Positions 1-9,446 of a stretch of DNA of 64,000 bases are shown here, one piece after another. Every line of letters begins with the position of its first letter. Positions within the stretch are counted from its first letter, which is position 1. Both the position numbers and the translations under genes were made by a program. The notes beneath the pieces are model-generated. The model ran no database searches. It was given only the letters and a program-made list of their open reading frames with translations, and was not told the DNA's origin. Source of the DNA: Firmicutes bacterium TM09-10 (GTDB lineage: Bacteria; Bacillota; Clostridia; Lachnospirales; Lachnospiraceae); NCBI GenBank assembly GCA_003481005.1, contig QUKC01000019.1, positions 359-64,358 on the forward strand. The letters run 5' to 3'.

Positions 1-75
1 CAAGCATGGAATCTGTACTCAGAAAGCTACGAGTGAACTGTAAAAAAAATAAAAATAAAAAATTAAAAAAAGTTG

Positions 76-104
76 TTGACATATTGGAACTCTTTCTATA
101 TAAT
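76..104 (+). promoter_or_regulatory. Promoter of the tRNA cluster
   Basis: A -35 box TTGACA (76-81), a 17-bp spacer and a -10 box TATAAT (99-104) match the sigma-A consensus exactly. It lies about 40 bp upstream of the first tRNA and is preceded by an A/T-rich stretch (40-75) that could act as an UP element. Bases 1-45 may hold the 3' end of an upstream gene (stops at 34-36 and 41-43 in two frames), but too little is visible to call it. Confidence 0.9.
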
Positions 105-142
105 GAATCTTGCGTCACGGATGAGGCCTTTTAGTTAAGCAA

Positions 143-217
143 CGGGGTGTGGCTCAGCTTGGCTAGAGCGCCTGGTTTGGGACCAGGAGGTCGCAGGTTC
201 GAATCCTGTCACCCCGA
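143..217 (+). tRNA. tRNA-Pro (anticodon TGG)
   Basis: Acceptor arms CGGGGTG/CACCCCG, a TTCGAATC T-loop and an anticodon loop TTTGGGA within stem CTGGT/ACCAG give anticodon TGG. It is the first of six tightly spaced tRNAs under one promoter; no CCA is encoded. Confidence 0.95.
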
Positions 218-230
218 TATTATACGATAT

Positions 231-301
231 GCAGGTGTAGTTCAATGGTAGAACACCAGCCTTCCAAGCTGGATACGTGGGTTCGATTCCCATCACCTGC
301 T
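231..301 (+). tRNA. tRNA-Gly (anticodon TCC)
   Basis: Acceptor arms GCAGGTG/CACCTGC, T-loop TTCGATTC and anticodon loop CTTCCAA give anticodon TCC. The spacer to tRNA-Pro is 13 bp. Confidence 0.95.
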
Positions 302-372
302 TCGACTGTGTCTAGCAGTCGTTTCTCAGGAAGAAGTCCTGTAGACATTGCCAAGGCGATACGCCGCAACGT

Positions 373-446
<74 letters not shown>

Positions 447-474
447 TTGGAAAGTGAGTGATCATTTTCCCTAT

Positions 475-549
475 GGTGGGTATAGCGCAGTTGGTTAGCG
501 CGCCAGATTGTGGCTCTGGAGGCCCAGGGTTCGAATCCCTGTATCCACC
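475..549 (+). tRNA. tRNA-His (anticodon GTG)
   Basis: Acceptor arms GTGGGTA/TATCCAC with the extra 5' G(-1) opposite the terminal C, the hallmark of tRNA-His. The anticodon loop TTGTGGC gives GTG. Confidence 0.95.
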
Positions 550-553
550 TTCC

Positions 554-625
554 TGGGCTATCGCCAAGCGGTAAGGCACAGGACTTTGACTCCTGCATTC
601 GCCGGTTCGAATCCGGCTAGCCCAG
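554..625 (+). tRNA. tRNA-Gln (anticodon TTG)
   Basis: Acceptor arms TGGGCTA/TAGCCCA, anticodon stem CAGGA/TCCTG and loop CTTTGAC give anticodon TTG. It begins only 4 bp after tRNA-His. Confidence 0.95.
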
Positions 626-665
626 CTTTTGATGCGGACGGATGACGCCCGTAATTTAATTTTAT

Positions 666-738
666 GGAGCACTAGCTCAGTCGGTAGAGCACCTGACTTT
701 TAATCAGGTTGTCGGGGGTTCGAATCCCCCGTGCTTCA
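666..738 (+). tRNA. tRNA-Lys (anticodon TTT)
   Basis: Acceptor arms GGAGCAC/GTGCTTC, anticodon stem CCTGA/TCAGG and loop CTTTTAA give anticodon TTT. It is the last tRNA of the cluster and runs directly into an intrinsic terminator. Confidence 0.95.
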
Positions 739-742
739 CTCC

Positions 743-773
743 AAAGAGACCTGAAGAGTCAGGTCTCTTTTTT
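743..773 (+). terminator. Intrinsic terminator of the tRNA cluster
   Basis: An 11-bp stem (AAGAGACCTGA paired with TCAGGTCTCTT around AGAG) is followed by an uninterrupted T run. Confidence 0.92.
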
Positions 774-776
774 GTT

Positions 777-830
777 GTATAGGAAACTTCGTTTCTATAC
801 GGTAAAAAACGCTCTACGGGGACGCATAAG
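777..830 (+). repeat. Hairpin repeat family 2, copy A
   Basis: A near-palindrome GTATAGGAAAC-TTC-GTTTCTATAC (777-800), then a short A run and a GC-rich tail (CGCTCTACGGGGACGC). A second copy at 16377 matches 22 of 24 bases over the palindrome and a diverged form of the tail. Both copies begin within a few bases of an intrinsic terminator. The rest of the gap to 939 holds further inverted repeats (GACGCAT/ATGCGTC) but no gene. Confidence 0.75.
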
Positions 831-938
831 CGGCGGAGCGGAAGAAAGTCGCTTTCGCGATCCGCTGCAGGCAGAGCATGCGTCGGGGCACAAGTTTTTT
901 CAAGTTGTATGGAAATATCTATTTGGGAGGAAATCATT

Positions 939-1601
939 ATGCTGCGCAATATCGATCTGGATGAAATTTCGGATGGAAAACTGTATACAGCGGGAGATCT
1001 TGCGAAGGTCGGCTGTCAGGACTGCGAGGGGTGCTGCGATTGCTGCTGTCAGATGGGGGATACGATTATTTTAGACCCGCTGGACGTCTGGCAGCTGATG
1101 CAGGGACGCGGCAAAAGCTTTGAACAGCTTCTGGACGAAAGTCTGGATCTGCATGTACAGGATGGTGTAATTTTGCCGAACCTGAAAATGGCGGGGGAAA
1201 AGGAGCAGTGCGTATATTTGAACGAAAAAGGACGCTGCAGCATCCATCCGTTCCGCCCGGGCATTTGCCGGCTGTTTCCGCTGGGACGTTTTTATGAAAA
1301 CGGGAGCTTTCGATATTTTTTACAGACAAAAGAGTGCAGCAGGGAAAACCGTACAAAGCAGAAAATCCGCAAATGGATCGATATGCCGGAATTTGGTCGT
1401 TATGAGACGTTTGTGGCGGACTGGCATTTTTTTGTGCGTAGGCTGCAGGATCGCCTGATGCAGCAGTCCGATATGGAGGCAGCGCAGAGGATCAATCGCT
1501 ACATTTTGCAGGAATTTTATTTCCGGGGCTGGGATGCAGAACAGAATTTTTACGATCAGTTCTCAGAACGACTAAAAAAAGCACAAAAAGTGCTTGCATA
1601 A
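939..1601 (+). CDS. YkgJ-type cysteine-cluster protein
   Basis: 220 aa. The N-terminal part carries a very dense cysteine cluster (C26, C29, C32, C33, C35-C37) followed by conserved stretches around KGRCSIHPFRPGICRLFP. This is the signature of the YkgJ / UPF0153 / FliB-like family thought to bind iron or zinc. The known family relative FliB methylates flagellin, but no flagellar gene is nearby, so substrate and reaction are unknown. Start chosen at 939 because GGGAGG lies 9 bp upstream; an in-frame ATG at 909 has no ribosome binding site. It is probably soluble: no signal peptide or membrane segment is seen. It stands alone between the tRNA operon and the repair block. Confidence 0.85.
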   Translation: MLRNIDLDEISDGKLYTAGDLAKVGCQDCEGCCDCCCQMGDTIILDPLDVWQLMQGRGKSFEQLLDESLDLHVQDGVILPNLKMAGEKEQCVYLNEKGRCSIHPFRPGICRLFPLGRFYENGSFRYFLQTKECSRENRTKQKIRKWIDMPEFGRYETFVADWHFFVRRLQDRLMQQSDMEAAQRINRYILQEFYFRGWDAEQNFYDQFSERLKKAQKVLA

Positions 1602-1697
1602 ATCGAACATACGTACTATCATAAAACCACAGACTGAACAAATGTTCGAACAAATCAAACAAATTCAGGAACCTCTGTCTGCGGAATGGAGTACAGG

Positions 1698-3047
1698 ATG
1701 AGGATCATGCAGGAAATGTCCCTGATGGAGAAGCTGAATATTCTGAGCGATGCGGCGAAATATGACGTTGCCTGTACGAGCAGTGGGAGTAATCGCCGGG
1801 GTGATGGAAAAGGGATCGGCAACACGGTAAACGCGGGAATCTGTCACAGTTTTTCAGCGGATGGCAGATGCATCAGCCTGCTGAAGATTCTGTTTACCAA
1901 CGAATGTATTTATGATTGCAAATACTGTCAGAACCGGCGTTCCAACGACGTGCCGCGGGCGTCGTTTACGCCGGATGAAGTCTGTCGCCTGACGATCGAG
2001 TTTTATCGCCGTAATTATATCGAAGGACTTTTCCTAAGCTCCGGGATTATACAGAACCCGAATGTGACGATGGGGCTTTTGTATCAGACGATTTATAAGC
2101 TGCGCACACAGTATCATTTTCAGGGCTATATCCATGTCAAAGCGATTCCGGGGGCGGATCCGGAGCTGATCCGGCTGACGGGATTTTTGACGGACCGCAT
2201 GAGTATCAATCTGGAGCTCCCGACGGCGGAGGGCTTATCGCGCCTTGCGCCGAACAAGCACCGCAAGACGATCCTGACGCCGATGCGGCAGATTCAGAAC
2301 GGGATTTCTGCGAGCAAACAGGAAGTGGCGCTTTACCGGCACGCCCCGGAATTTGTTCCGGCTGGACAGTCTACGCAGATGATTATCGGCGCGACACCGG
2401 AGCATGATTATGAAATTTTGTCTGTGGCAGAGAGCCTGTATCGCAAATTTGATTTAAAACGAGTATTCTATTCCGCATTTGTAAAAGTCAATGAGGATAA
2501 AGACCTCCCGGCGTTACAGGGAGGTCCGCCGCTTCTGCGGGAACACCGGCTGTATCAGGCAGATTGGCTGCTTCGTTTTTACGGCTTTGAGGCAGGAGAG
2601 CTTTTAAGCGAGAAGAATCCGGACTTTAATCTGTTTTTAGACCCGAAGGCAGACTGGGCGCTGCGGCATCTGGAACAGTTCCCTGTGGAGGTCAACTGCG
2701 CTTCTTATGAAGAGCTTTTGCGCGTGCCCGGGATCGGTGTCAAAAGCGCCCGCAGGATTGTTCAGGCGCGCAGAAGCAGCCGTCTGGAGTATCAGCATCT
2801 GAAAAAGATTGGCGTCGTTTTGAAGCGTGCGATTTATTTTATCACCTGCAACGGCAGACAGATGTATCCACTTCGAATTGAGGAAAACTTTATTACGCGG
2901 CAGCTTCTCGGCATCCGGGAAAATCTCCCGTTTGAAAAGGATGGTGTAACGTATCAGCAGCTGTCTTTATTTGATGATCGGAACTTCGGCTACGATGGGA
3001 AGCAGCTGGTACAGCCGGAAAGCGCCTGGAGGGGCGCAGCGGGGTGA
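1698..3047 (+). CDS. Radical SAM protein, DNA modification/repair type
   Basis: 449 aa. The radical SAM cluster motif CxxxCxxC is visible as C70, C74 and C77 (CIYDCKYC), so the protein should bind a 4Fe-4S cluster and S-adenosylmethionine. Near the C-terminus a helix-hairpin-helix (around VPGIGVKSARRI) suggests DNA binding. This layout matches the family 'putative DNA modification/repair radical SAM protein' (rSAM linked to uracil-DNA-glycosylase-like proteins); the reaction is not known. Start 1698 is preferred because GGAG sits 6 bp upstream; ATG 1686 is an alternative. The stop codon overlaps a GTG in the frame of the next gene, which indicates translational coupling with the DUF4130 partner. 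That partner is the usual genomic neighbour of this family. Confidence 0.9.
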   Translation: MRIMQEMSLMEKLNILSDAAKYDVACTSSGSNRRGDGKGIGNTVNAGICHSFSADGRCISLLKILFTNECIYDCKYCQNRRSNDVPRASFTPDEVCRLTIEFYRRNYIEGLFLSSGIIQNPNVTMGLLYQTIYKLRTQYHFQGYIHVKAIPGADPELIRLTGFLTDRMSINLELPTAEGLSRLAPNKHRKTILTPMRQIQNGISASKQEVALYRHAPEFVPAGQSTQMIIGATPEHDYEILSVAESLYRKFDLKRVFYSAFVKVNEDKDLPALQGGPPLLREHRLYQADWLLRFYGFEAGELLSEKNPDFNLFLDPKADWALRHLEQFPVEVNCASYEELLRVPGIGVKSARRIVQARRSSRLEYQHLKKIGVVLKRAIYFITCNGRQMYPLRIEENFITRQLLGIRENLPFEKDGVTYQQLSLFDDRNFGYDGKQLVQPESAWRGAAG

Positions 3048-3133
3048 AACCGAGAACCGGGGAGAGAAGCACGGCGAGCCGAAAAAGTCCTGTATGGGGA
3101 AGGAGACGATGGTCTGATGTGGGGGAAAACGAA

Positions 3134-3916
3134 ATGGAAGAGCTGATTCTGATATGCGAGGACTCGGTAGAAGGGATACTTACTGCAATTTATCGGATTT
3201 ATGAATGGAAGCTTTGCGGCAAACGTGTTAAAATTCAAACAGGTGCGTCGGATTTATGTCTGTTTACCCAGTACCGGGAGGTAATGCCGGATGCAGAGTG
3301 CGCGGCGAAGGTAGCACGAACCCTGCGGAGACATTTCGGAGAGCAGGCATGGGAAGCGATCAGCTATGCGCTGGCGTCAGAGGAAGCCGACAAGAGTCAG
3401 GCAGTTTATGAGACGGTTGCAGCTGGTCTGTCCGGTCGGATCCGGGGACCGCTTTTACAGGCACTTGCAGAGCCATGTATCCATCGGGTGTTTGCACTGA
3501 GCCGGAGTGTACACAGGGTGCGGGAAAGAGTGCTTCAGTTTCTTCGGTTTCAGGAGATCACCGGCGGGATTTTATATGGGGAGATTGCGCCGGATGCAGA
3601 CGTTCTTGCGTTTGTTATGCCGCATTTTGCAGACCGTTTCCCGTTGGAGAATTTTGTGATTCTGGATGAACGCAGGGCAGCAGCAGGAATCCATCCGGCT
3701 GGAAAAACGTGGTTTTTGACAAAGCTTTCAAAGCAGGAGTTGGATACACTGCAGCAGACCGGACAGCAGAAGGATGAGAACGAACAGGAGATCGAAGTGC
3801 TGTTTCAGAGCTTTTGTCGGTCTCTTTCAATCCTTGAGCGGCAAAATCAACCCCTGCAGCAACAGCTGGTGCCGTTAAAGTATCGAATGCACATGACGGA
3901 ATTTCAAAAAAAATAA
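3134..3916 (+). CDS. DUF4130-type DNA metabolism protein (radical SAM partner)
   Basis: 260 aa. It begins MEELILICEDSVEGIL, the usual N-terminus of the DUF4130 / 'probable DNA metabolism protein' family. These proteins accompany the radical SAM protein encoded just upstream and in some genomes are fused to a uracil-DNA glycosylase domain. No such fusion is present here: the protein ends after the DUF4130 part. The molecular role is unknown; a DNA-lesion role is inferred only from partners. The open frame extends upstream to a GTG at 3044 that overlaps the radical SAM stop codon, so a longer product is possible. ATG 3134 agrees better with the family. The next gene, a nuclease-helicase, starts 28 bp downstream, so the three are probably one transcript. 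Confidence 0.85.
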   Translation: MEELILICEDSVEGILTAIYRIYEWKLCGKRVKIQTGASDLCLFTQYREVMPDAECAAKVARTLRRHFGEQAWEAISYALASEEADKSQAVYETVAAGLSGRIRGPLLQALAEPCIHRVFALSRSVHRVRERVLQFLRFQEITGGILYGEIAPDADVLAFVMPHFADRFPLENFVILDERRAAAGIHPAGKTWFLTKLSKQELDTLQQTGQQKDENEQEIEVLFQSFCRSLSILERQNQPLQQQLVPLKYRMHMTEFQKK

Positions 3917-3944
3917 GGCAAAAGCATGTGGAGGATACAGTGTC

Positions 3945-6338
3945 GTGGAGATCAAGGTTTCAGTAAGAGGACTGGTGGAGTTTTTGCTTCGCACAGGGGA
4001 TATTGACAATCGCAAAAAATCCGCCCCGGACGACGCTATGGCGGAGGGAAGCCGAATTCACCGCATGATCCAGAAAAAGATGGGTTCCAGTTACCATGCA
4101 GAGGTTATGCTGCGTTATCGCAGAGACTGCGGGGAATATGATCTTGTCGTAGAGGGCAGGGCAGATGGGATTATCGATTCCGATCCCGTTGCAGTTGACG
4201 AGATCAAGGGGACGTATCGGGATTTGTCCCGGATGAAGGAGCCGAATCCGGTGCATTTGGCCCAGGCAAAATGCTATGCCTGGATGTATGGGCAGGAGCA
4301 TGGAAAAGAGCGGATGGAGGTCAGTATGACCTACTGCAACATAGAGACAGAAGAAATCCGCTATTTCAAATTTGTGTATGAGATGTCAGACCTGGAAGAA
4401 TGGTTTGACAGTTTGCTGCAGGAATATCGGAAGTGGTCAGATGCAGACATTGCCTGGAAGAAACTTCGTCAGGATTCCATTCACAGCCTGTCTTTTCCGT
4501 TCCCGTACCGGGAGGGACAAAAAGAGCTGGTCACGCATGTTTATCATACGATCTGCCACAGCAGAAAACTGTTTATCGAAGCACCGACCGGGGCGGGTAA
4601 GACGATTTCGACGGTGTTTCCGGCAGTCAAGGCAGTCGGGGAAGGAAAGGCGGATCGGATTTTTTATTTGACAGCGAAGACGATTGCCCGGACAGTCGCG
4701 GATCGTACGTTCGACCTTTTGCGGGAGCGCGGATTACATTTTAAGACGGTGGTGCTGACGGCACGGGATAAAATCTGCTTTATGGAAGAATCGGAATGCA
4801 ATCCGGACTCCTGTCCTTATGCAAAGGGACATTTTGACCGGATCAACGATGCGATTTTTGAATTGATGACGACAAAGGAGCATTACAGCCGGGAAGAAAT
4901 CGAGGCATGTGCTCAGAAATATAAGGTCTGCCCCTTTGAGCTGGGGCTGGATATGAGCCTGTTTTCCGATGGCATTTTGTGCGATTACAATTATGTCTTT
5001 GATCCGCATGTCTATCTGCGGCGCTTTTTCGGAGAGGGTGCAGGCAGAGAGCAGTATCTGTTTCTGATTGATGAGGCGCATAATCTTTTGGAGCGTGGCC
5101 GGGAAATGTACAGTGCTCAGCTGTATAAAGAAGATTTCTTGACCTTGAAAAAGACTGTGAAGGCATTTTCTCCTCGCATGGAGAAGCTTTTGGATAAGTG
5201 CAATCGTGAGCTGCTTTTCCTGAAACGCGAATGCGGGGACTGGTGCATTGTGGAGGAGATAGATGCGTTTGTACAGGCACTTTTGCGATTGTCGTCCTGT
5301 ATGGAAGACTATCTCGAAAATCACGATGACAGTCCGGTTCGGCGGGAGATTCTGGACTTCTATTTTGAAGTCAGTCATTTTCTGCAGATTTATGAGCTGC
5401 TGGATCAGAAATATGTTGTGTATACAAAGCTGGATGAAGCTGGACGCTTTTTGCTGCGGCTGTTCAATGTTGACCCGTCGACGAACCTCAAGGAGTGCCT
5501 GCAGCGTTCCGTCAGCAGCGTGTTGTTTTCTGCGACCCTGCTTCCGATTCAGTATTATAAAAAACTTCTGGGCGGAGAGGCAGAGGATTATGAGGTCTAC
5601 GCGAAGTCCGTTTTTTCGCCGGAGAAAAAGGGGCTGTTTCTGGCGGAGGATGTGACCAGCCGTTATACGAGGCGCTCCGACCGGGAATACGATAAAATCG
5701 CGAATTACATTCATCAAACCGTGTCGCGGCGGCATGGAAATTATATGGTTTTTTTCCCATCACACGTCTTTTTGCAGCAGGTGTATGAGCGTTATCTGAG
5801 GTGTTATGCGGTAAAAGATGATACAGAGTGTCTGGTACAGACCGAGCATATGGATGAGGCTGAGCGGGAGGCGTTTTTGCAGCGCTTTGAGGGAAATCCC
5901 GGAATGAACCTGTCTGATATTATCCATATGGAAATCGAAGTGGAGGAAGAAAGCAGTCTGGTTGGTTTCTGCGTGCTGGGTGGGATTTTTTCCGAGGGGA
6001 TCGATTTAAAGGAGGACAGCCTGATCGGCGCTCTGATTGTAGGAACCGGACTGCCGCAGGTCTGCACGGAACGGGAGATTATTCGGGGATATTTCGAAGA
6101 AAACGGAGAAAATGGTTTTGACTATGCCTACCGGTACCCTGGCATGAACAAAGTGCTTCAGGCGGCAGGCAGGGTCATCCGGACAGCGGATGATGTCGGA
6201 ATCGTGGCGCTTTTGGACGACCGGTTCCTGACGCCGGGCTACCGCAGGCTGTTTCCACGGGAGTGGGAGCAGTTTGAGGTCGTCCGGGGAGAGAGCATCG
6301 GTAGCCGGGTGGAGAAGTTCTGGAACGACTGGTTATAG
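3945..6338 (+). CDS. RecB-like nuclease fused to XPD/DinG-type DNA helicase
   Basis: 797 aa. Residues 1-170 carry the RecB/Cas4-type PD-(D/E)XK pattern: H39, D74 in GRADG, E86-x-K88, and Q107-x3-Y111. The rest is a superfamily 2 helicase of the XPD/DinG class: Walker A APTGAGKT near 213-220, an iron-sulfur insertion with C278, C285, C290 and C329, and DEAH at 376-379. The expected activity is ATP-driven 5'-3' unwinding of damaged or branched DNA with linked cleavage; substrate unknown. Start is GTG 3945, with GGAGGA 9 bp upstream; no better ATG is in frame. It follows the radical SAM and DUF4130 genes and converges on endonuclease IV with only 2 bp between the stop codons. Confidence 0.92.
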   Translation: MEIKVSVRGLVEFLLRTGDIDNRKKSAPDDAMAEGSRIHRMIQKKMGSSYHAEVMLRYRRDCGEYDLVVEGRADGIIDSDPVAVDEIKGTYRDLSRMKEPNPVHLAQAKCYAWMYGQEHGKERMEVSMTYCNIETEEIRYFKFVYEMSDLEEWFDSLLQEYRKWSDADIAWKKLRQDSIHSLSFPFPYREGQKELVTHVYHTICHSRKLFIEAPTGAGKTISTVFPAVKAVGEGKADRIFYLTAKTIARTVADRTFDLLRERGLHFKTVVLTARDKICFMEESECNPDSCPYAKGHFDRINDAIFELMTTKEHYSREEIEACAQKYKVCPFELGLDMSLFSDGILCDYNYVFDPHVYLRRFFGEGAGREQYLFLIDEAHNLLERGREMYSAQLYKEDFLTLKKTVKAFSPRMEKLLDKCNRELLFLKRECGDWCIVEEIDAFVQALLRLSSCMEDYLENHDDSPVRREILDFYFEVSHFLQIYELLDQKYVVYTKLDEAGRFLLRLFNVDPSTNLKECLQRSVSSVLFSATLLPIQYYKKLLGGEAEDYEVYAKSVFSPEKKGLFLAEDVTSRYTRRSDREYDKIANYIHQTVSRRHGNYMVFFPSHVFLQQVYERYLRCYAVKDDTECLVQTEHMDEAEREAFLQRFEGNPGMNLSDIIHMEIEVEEESSLVGFCVLGGIFSEGIDLKEDSLIGALIVGTGLPQVCTEREIIRGYFEENGENGFDYAYRYPGMNKVLQAAGRVIRTADDVGIVALLDDRFLTPGYRRLFPREWEQFEVVRGESIGSRVEKFWNDWL

Positions 6339-6340
6339 GA

Positions 6341-7255
6341 CTATGCGTCTATCCGTCCGGCGCGCAGCCACGCGATTTCCCGGCGGTAGGGCGGCAGCAG
6401 CTTTTTTGGATTCTGCGGGTCAGGATACCAGGGCGTTTCGAGGATTTTGGGGATAGTCAAAAAATCAGGATGATGGACGATATGGTACAGCGGTGCAAAC
6501 CCGATCTGACCGACACCGAGATTGGCATGTCGGTCTTTGGCGGCTCCCTTTTCGTTCTTGCTGTCGTTGATATGGAAAACTGCGATCTGATCCTTGCCGA
6601 GGGTTTTGTCAAACTCATCCAGGACGAGATCAGGATTTGCTGTGAGATCATATCCTGCGTCGTGGACGTGGCAGGTGTCGAAGCAGACGCGCAGCCGGTC
6701 AGAAAAACGGACACCGTCATAGATTGCAGCCAGTTCTTCAAAGCGTTTGCCGATTTCGGAGCCTTTGCCTGCCATTGTTTCCAGTGCGATGCGGACCGGA
6801 GAAGGCTGGGAAAGCACTTCGTTTAAGCCTTCGATGATCTGATGGATTCCAGCGTCCGTTCCAGCGCCGACGTGGGAACCGGGATGCAGGATGAGCACGT
6901 CGCTGCCCATCGCTTCTGTCCGCTCGATTTCCTTTGCGAGAAAATCAACCGCGAGGGAAAAGACCTCCGGTTTTACGGTATTGGCGAGATTGATGATATA
7001 AGGGGCGTGGACGACGAATCGGGTAATATTGTTCTGGCGCATCCGTTCCTGTGCCTGTGGGATGCAGAGCTCATCCACCGGTTTACGTCGGGTGTTCTGC
7101 GGCGCGCCGGTATAAAGCATAAAGGTATTGGCTCCGTAGGAAAGCGCTTCCTGGACGGAACCGTCCATCATAGATGTTCCGCTCATGCCCACATGGGAGC
7201 CGATCAGGAGCGGTTGGCAAGCTGTTTTGCCAGAGGGTTTACAAAGTGGATTCAT
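6341..7255 (-). CDS. nfo: Endonuclease IV (deoxyribonuclease IV)
   Basis: 304 aa, full length for the family. TIM-barrel AP endonuclease that cuts 5' of abasic sites with three bound zinc ions. Metal-ligand motifs are clear: GSHVGM at the start, [53 protein letters not shown] and [16 protein letters not shown] 7255 is chosen because GGAG lies 6 bp upstream and the next residues lead into the conserved GSHVG; an in-frame ATG at 7321 would add 22 atypical residues. It is transcribed toward the nuclease-helicase gene, so the repair block consists of two convergent units. Confidence 0.96.
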   Translation of the reverse strand: MNPLCKPSGKTACQPLLIGSHVGMSGTSMMDGSVQEALSYGANTFMLYTGAPQNTRRKPVDELCIPQAQERMRQNNITRFVVHAPYIINLANTVKPEVFSLAVDFLAKEIERTEAMGSDVLILHPGSHVGAGTDAGIHQIIEGLNEVLSQPSPVRIALETMAGKGSEIGKRFEELAAIYDGVRFSDRLRVCFDTCHVHDAGYDLTANPDLVLDEFDKTLGKDQIAVFHINDSKNEKGAAKDRHANLGVGQIGFAPLYHIVHHPDFLTIPKILETPWYPDPQNPKKLLPPYRREIAWLRAGRIDA

Positions 7256-7376
7256 AGGTTCTCCATTTCTGTAAAGATTTTTAAACGAGTGTGTAGTTTG
7301 ACCGACGGATATCAGTATCATCGATATATTGTAGCATGAGTACAGAGTGGGAGAAAGTACAAAAAGGAGAATTTCA

Positions 7377-8324
7377 ATGTCATCGCAGCAGCTGCAGTTT
7401 TATGAACAGAAAATTATCAGCGATAAAGAGTTTCCAATCGAAGTATTTATGAACCGGATTCAGGACAAATGCCAGTATTTCCACACACACTGGCATGAGC
7501 ACATTGAGCTGCATTACGTTGTACATGGGGAGACAGATATTTTGCTCAATCAGACCAGGTATACCTTTCGACAAGGCGATCTTGCTGTCATTAACAGCAA
7601 TGTCCTGCATGCCGGTTTTTGCAACGGAACCCCGGTAGAGGTGCTGGTTGTTATTTTTGAGCTGGACGAGCTGTCTGCGCAGGTAGCGGAAAAAAATATT
7701 TTGTTTCAGCCAATGATCTGTGCAGATACAAAGATACAGGAGCTCATGAGCCTGATCTATCAGGAACAGAATGAAAGAAGCCTTGGCTGGAAGCTTGCCT
7801 GTAAGGGAGCATTGCTGCAGCTGATCGCTTATCTGGTGCGCCGCTATGCAGAACAGATGCTGACGGATAAAGAGAGCTTAAAACGTCGGAAAAATCTGGA
7901 GCGCCTGAACACGGTCGTCCATTATATTGAGGAAAATTATACGGACAGCATATCAAATGCACAGCTGGCTGAACTGATCCATGTCAGCGAAGACAGGTTT
8001 AACCATCTGTTTCGGGAGAGTATGGGGATGGCGCCGCTGCAGTATATGAATGAGGTGCGTCTAAAGAAAGCCATGCATCTGTTAAAAAGCGGAAATTATT
8101 CTGCGGCAGAGGTTGCGGATGCGGTCGGATTTTCGGATTACAATCATTTCGGAAGATTGTTCCGGCGGTATTATCAATGTACGCCGATGGAAGCGGTGCG
8201 GGAATCCGAGGGCAAGAGTGCAAAGCGTCCGGGTAGAAGTGCAGGAATCAAAACCTTCGAAATCGGATCCATAAAAAAAGAAGATCCAGTGGATGTAAAA
8301 TCGGAAAAAGAAAAGAAGAAATAG
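7377..8324 (+). CDS. AraC-family transcriptional regulator (cupin + HTH)
   Basis: 315 aa. The N-terminal half is a cupin-like sensor ([17 protein letters not shown], then a [13 protein letters not shown] stretch). The C-terminal half (about 185-285) has the paired AraC helix-turn-helix motifs, ending with the classic [19 protein letters not shown]. Such proteins usually activate sugar-use genes on binding a small sugar ligand. It is the first gene before the epimerase/oxidoreductase/GH3 locus on the same strand, so it probably controls that locus; the effector is unknown. AAGGAG lies 7 bp before ATG 7377. The C-terminal tail after 290 is Lys-rich and not conserved in type. Confidence 0.92.
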   Translation: MSSQQLQFYEQKIISDKEFPIEVFMNRIQDKCQYFHTHWHEHIELHYVVHGETDILLNQTRYTFRQGDLAVINSNVLHAGFCNGTPVEVLVVIFELDELSAQVAEKNILFQPMICADTKIQELMSLIYQEQNERSLGWKLACKGALLQLIAYLVRRYAEQMLTDKESLKRRKNLERLNTVVHYIEENYTDSISNAQLAELIHVSEDRFNHLFRESMGMAPLQYMNEVRLKKAMHLLKSGNYSAAEVADAVGFSDYNHFGRLFRRYYQCTPMEAVRESEGKSAKRPGRSAGIKTFEIGSIKKEDPVDVKSEKEKKK

Positions 8325-8474
8325 CAGAATCGTATGAGAGAGTAGCAAAGGAGGTCTATCTTTCTTTCGTTTTATTCATTAAAATGTGTAGCATAGAAAC
8401 AAAATAAAAACAGTGATTGTTGGAAATGAATACAAAATAACGAATCTGATCAATGCTAAAGGAGGAAAATGCAC

Positions 8475-9446
8475 ATGAAATTAGGAGTATTGACGGTTGC
8501 TTTGGGCGATATGTCCCTGGATGCGGCATGTAAATTTTTGTCTGAACAGGGCGTACAGATGGTGGAGATCGGTTGCGGCGGCTTCCCTGGAACGGCGCAC
8601 TGCAACGCGGCAGAGCTTCTGGCGGATGAAAATAAGCAGAAAGAGTTTTTAGACACAATTCACAAATATGGCTTGGAGATCAGTGCACTGAGTGCACACG
8701 GGAATGCAGTACATCCTGATAAAGCGATTGCAAAGAAATTCGATGAGGATCTGACCAATGCGATCCTGTTGGCAGAAAAGCTTGGTGTTCCGGTTGTAAA
8801 TACGTTTTCCGGTTGCCCTGGCGGATCTCCGGAGGACAAGACTCCCAACTGGGTTACCTGTCCTTGGCCGGATGATTTTTCCGAGATTCTGGAATATCAG
8901 TGGAACGATGTTCTGATTCCTTACTGGAAAGAAAAGGTTGCTTTTGCAAAAGCGCATAACGTACATAAAATCGCACTGGAGCTGCATCCCGGCTTCTGCG
9001 TATACAATACAAGAAGTCTGTTAAAGCTGCGTGAGGCAGTTGGTCCGGAAATCGGCGCGAACCTGGATCCCAGCCACCTGATCTGGCAGGGAATGGATTT
9101 GATCGCAGTAATCAGAGAGCTTGGCAAGGCAAATGCGATTTTCCATTTCCATGCAAAAGACACCAAAGTGGATGCAATCAACACTGCAGTAAACGGCGTA
9201 CTGGATACTCAGCATTACAGCGAAGAACTGACCCGTTCCTGGATCTTCCGCTCTGTTGGTTACGGTCATGGCGAAGATTACTGGAAAGCGATCGCTTCCG
9301 AACTTCGTCTTGCAGGTTATGACTATGCGATCAGCATCGAGCATGAAGACAGCCTGATGTCTGGTAAGGAAGGACTGTTAAAGGCAATCGGATGCCTGAA
9401 GAATTCCCTGATCTTTGAGGACAGAGGAAATATGTATTGGGCATAA
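8475..9446 (+). CDS. Sugar isomerase/epimerase, TIM-barrel
   Basis: 323 aa. Xylose-isomerase-like TIM barrel: start MKLGVLT, then LSAHGNAVHPDK, ALELHPGF, ANLDPSHLIWQG, FHFHAKDTK and SIEHED. These give the usual Glu/Asp/His/Glu metal site. Family members isomerise, epimerise or dehydrate sugars, and some act as lyases on 3-keto sugars. AAGGAGG lies 9 bp before ATG 8475; ATG 8469 is too close to it. A 150-bp leader separates it from the AraC gene. The next gene, 158 bp on, is an oxidoreductase of the type that usually works with this fold. Confidence 0.9.
   Translation: MKLGVLTVALGDMSLDAACKFLSEQGVQMVEIGCGGFPGTAHCNAAELLADENKQKEFLDTIHKYGLEISALSAHGNAVHPDKAIAKKFDEDLTNAILLAEKLGVPVVNTFSGCPGGSPEDKTPNWVTCPWPDDFSEILEYQWNDVLIPYWKEKVAFAKAHNVHKIALELHPGFCVYNTRSLLKLREAVGPEIGANLDPSHLIWQGMDLIAVIRELGKANAIFHFHAKDTKVDAINTAVNGVLDTQHYSEELTRSWIFRSVGYGHGEDYWKAIASELRLAGYDYAISIEHEDSLMSGKEGLLKAIGCLKNSLIFEDRGNMYWA

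Noticed and set aside
1..43. 3' end of an upstream coding sequence
   Set aside because: Two frames end here and neither shows enough residues to support a call.
4734..5735. 333-aa minus-strand frame inside the nuclease-helicase gene
   Set aside because: Antisense shadow of a well-supported gene; no recognisable domain.
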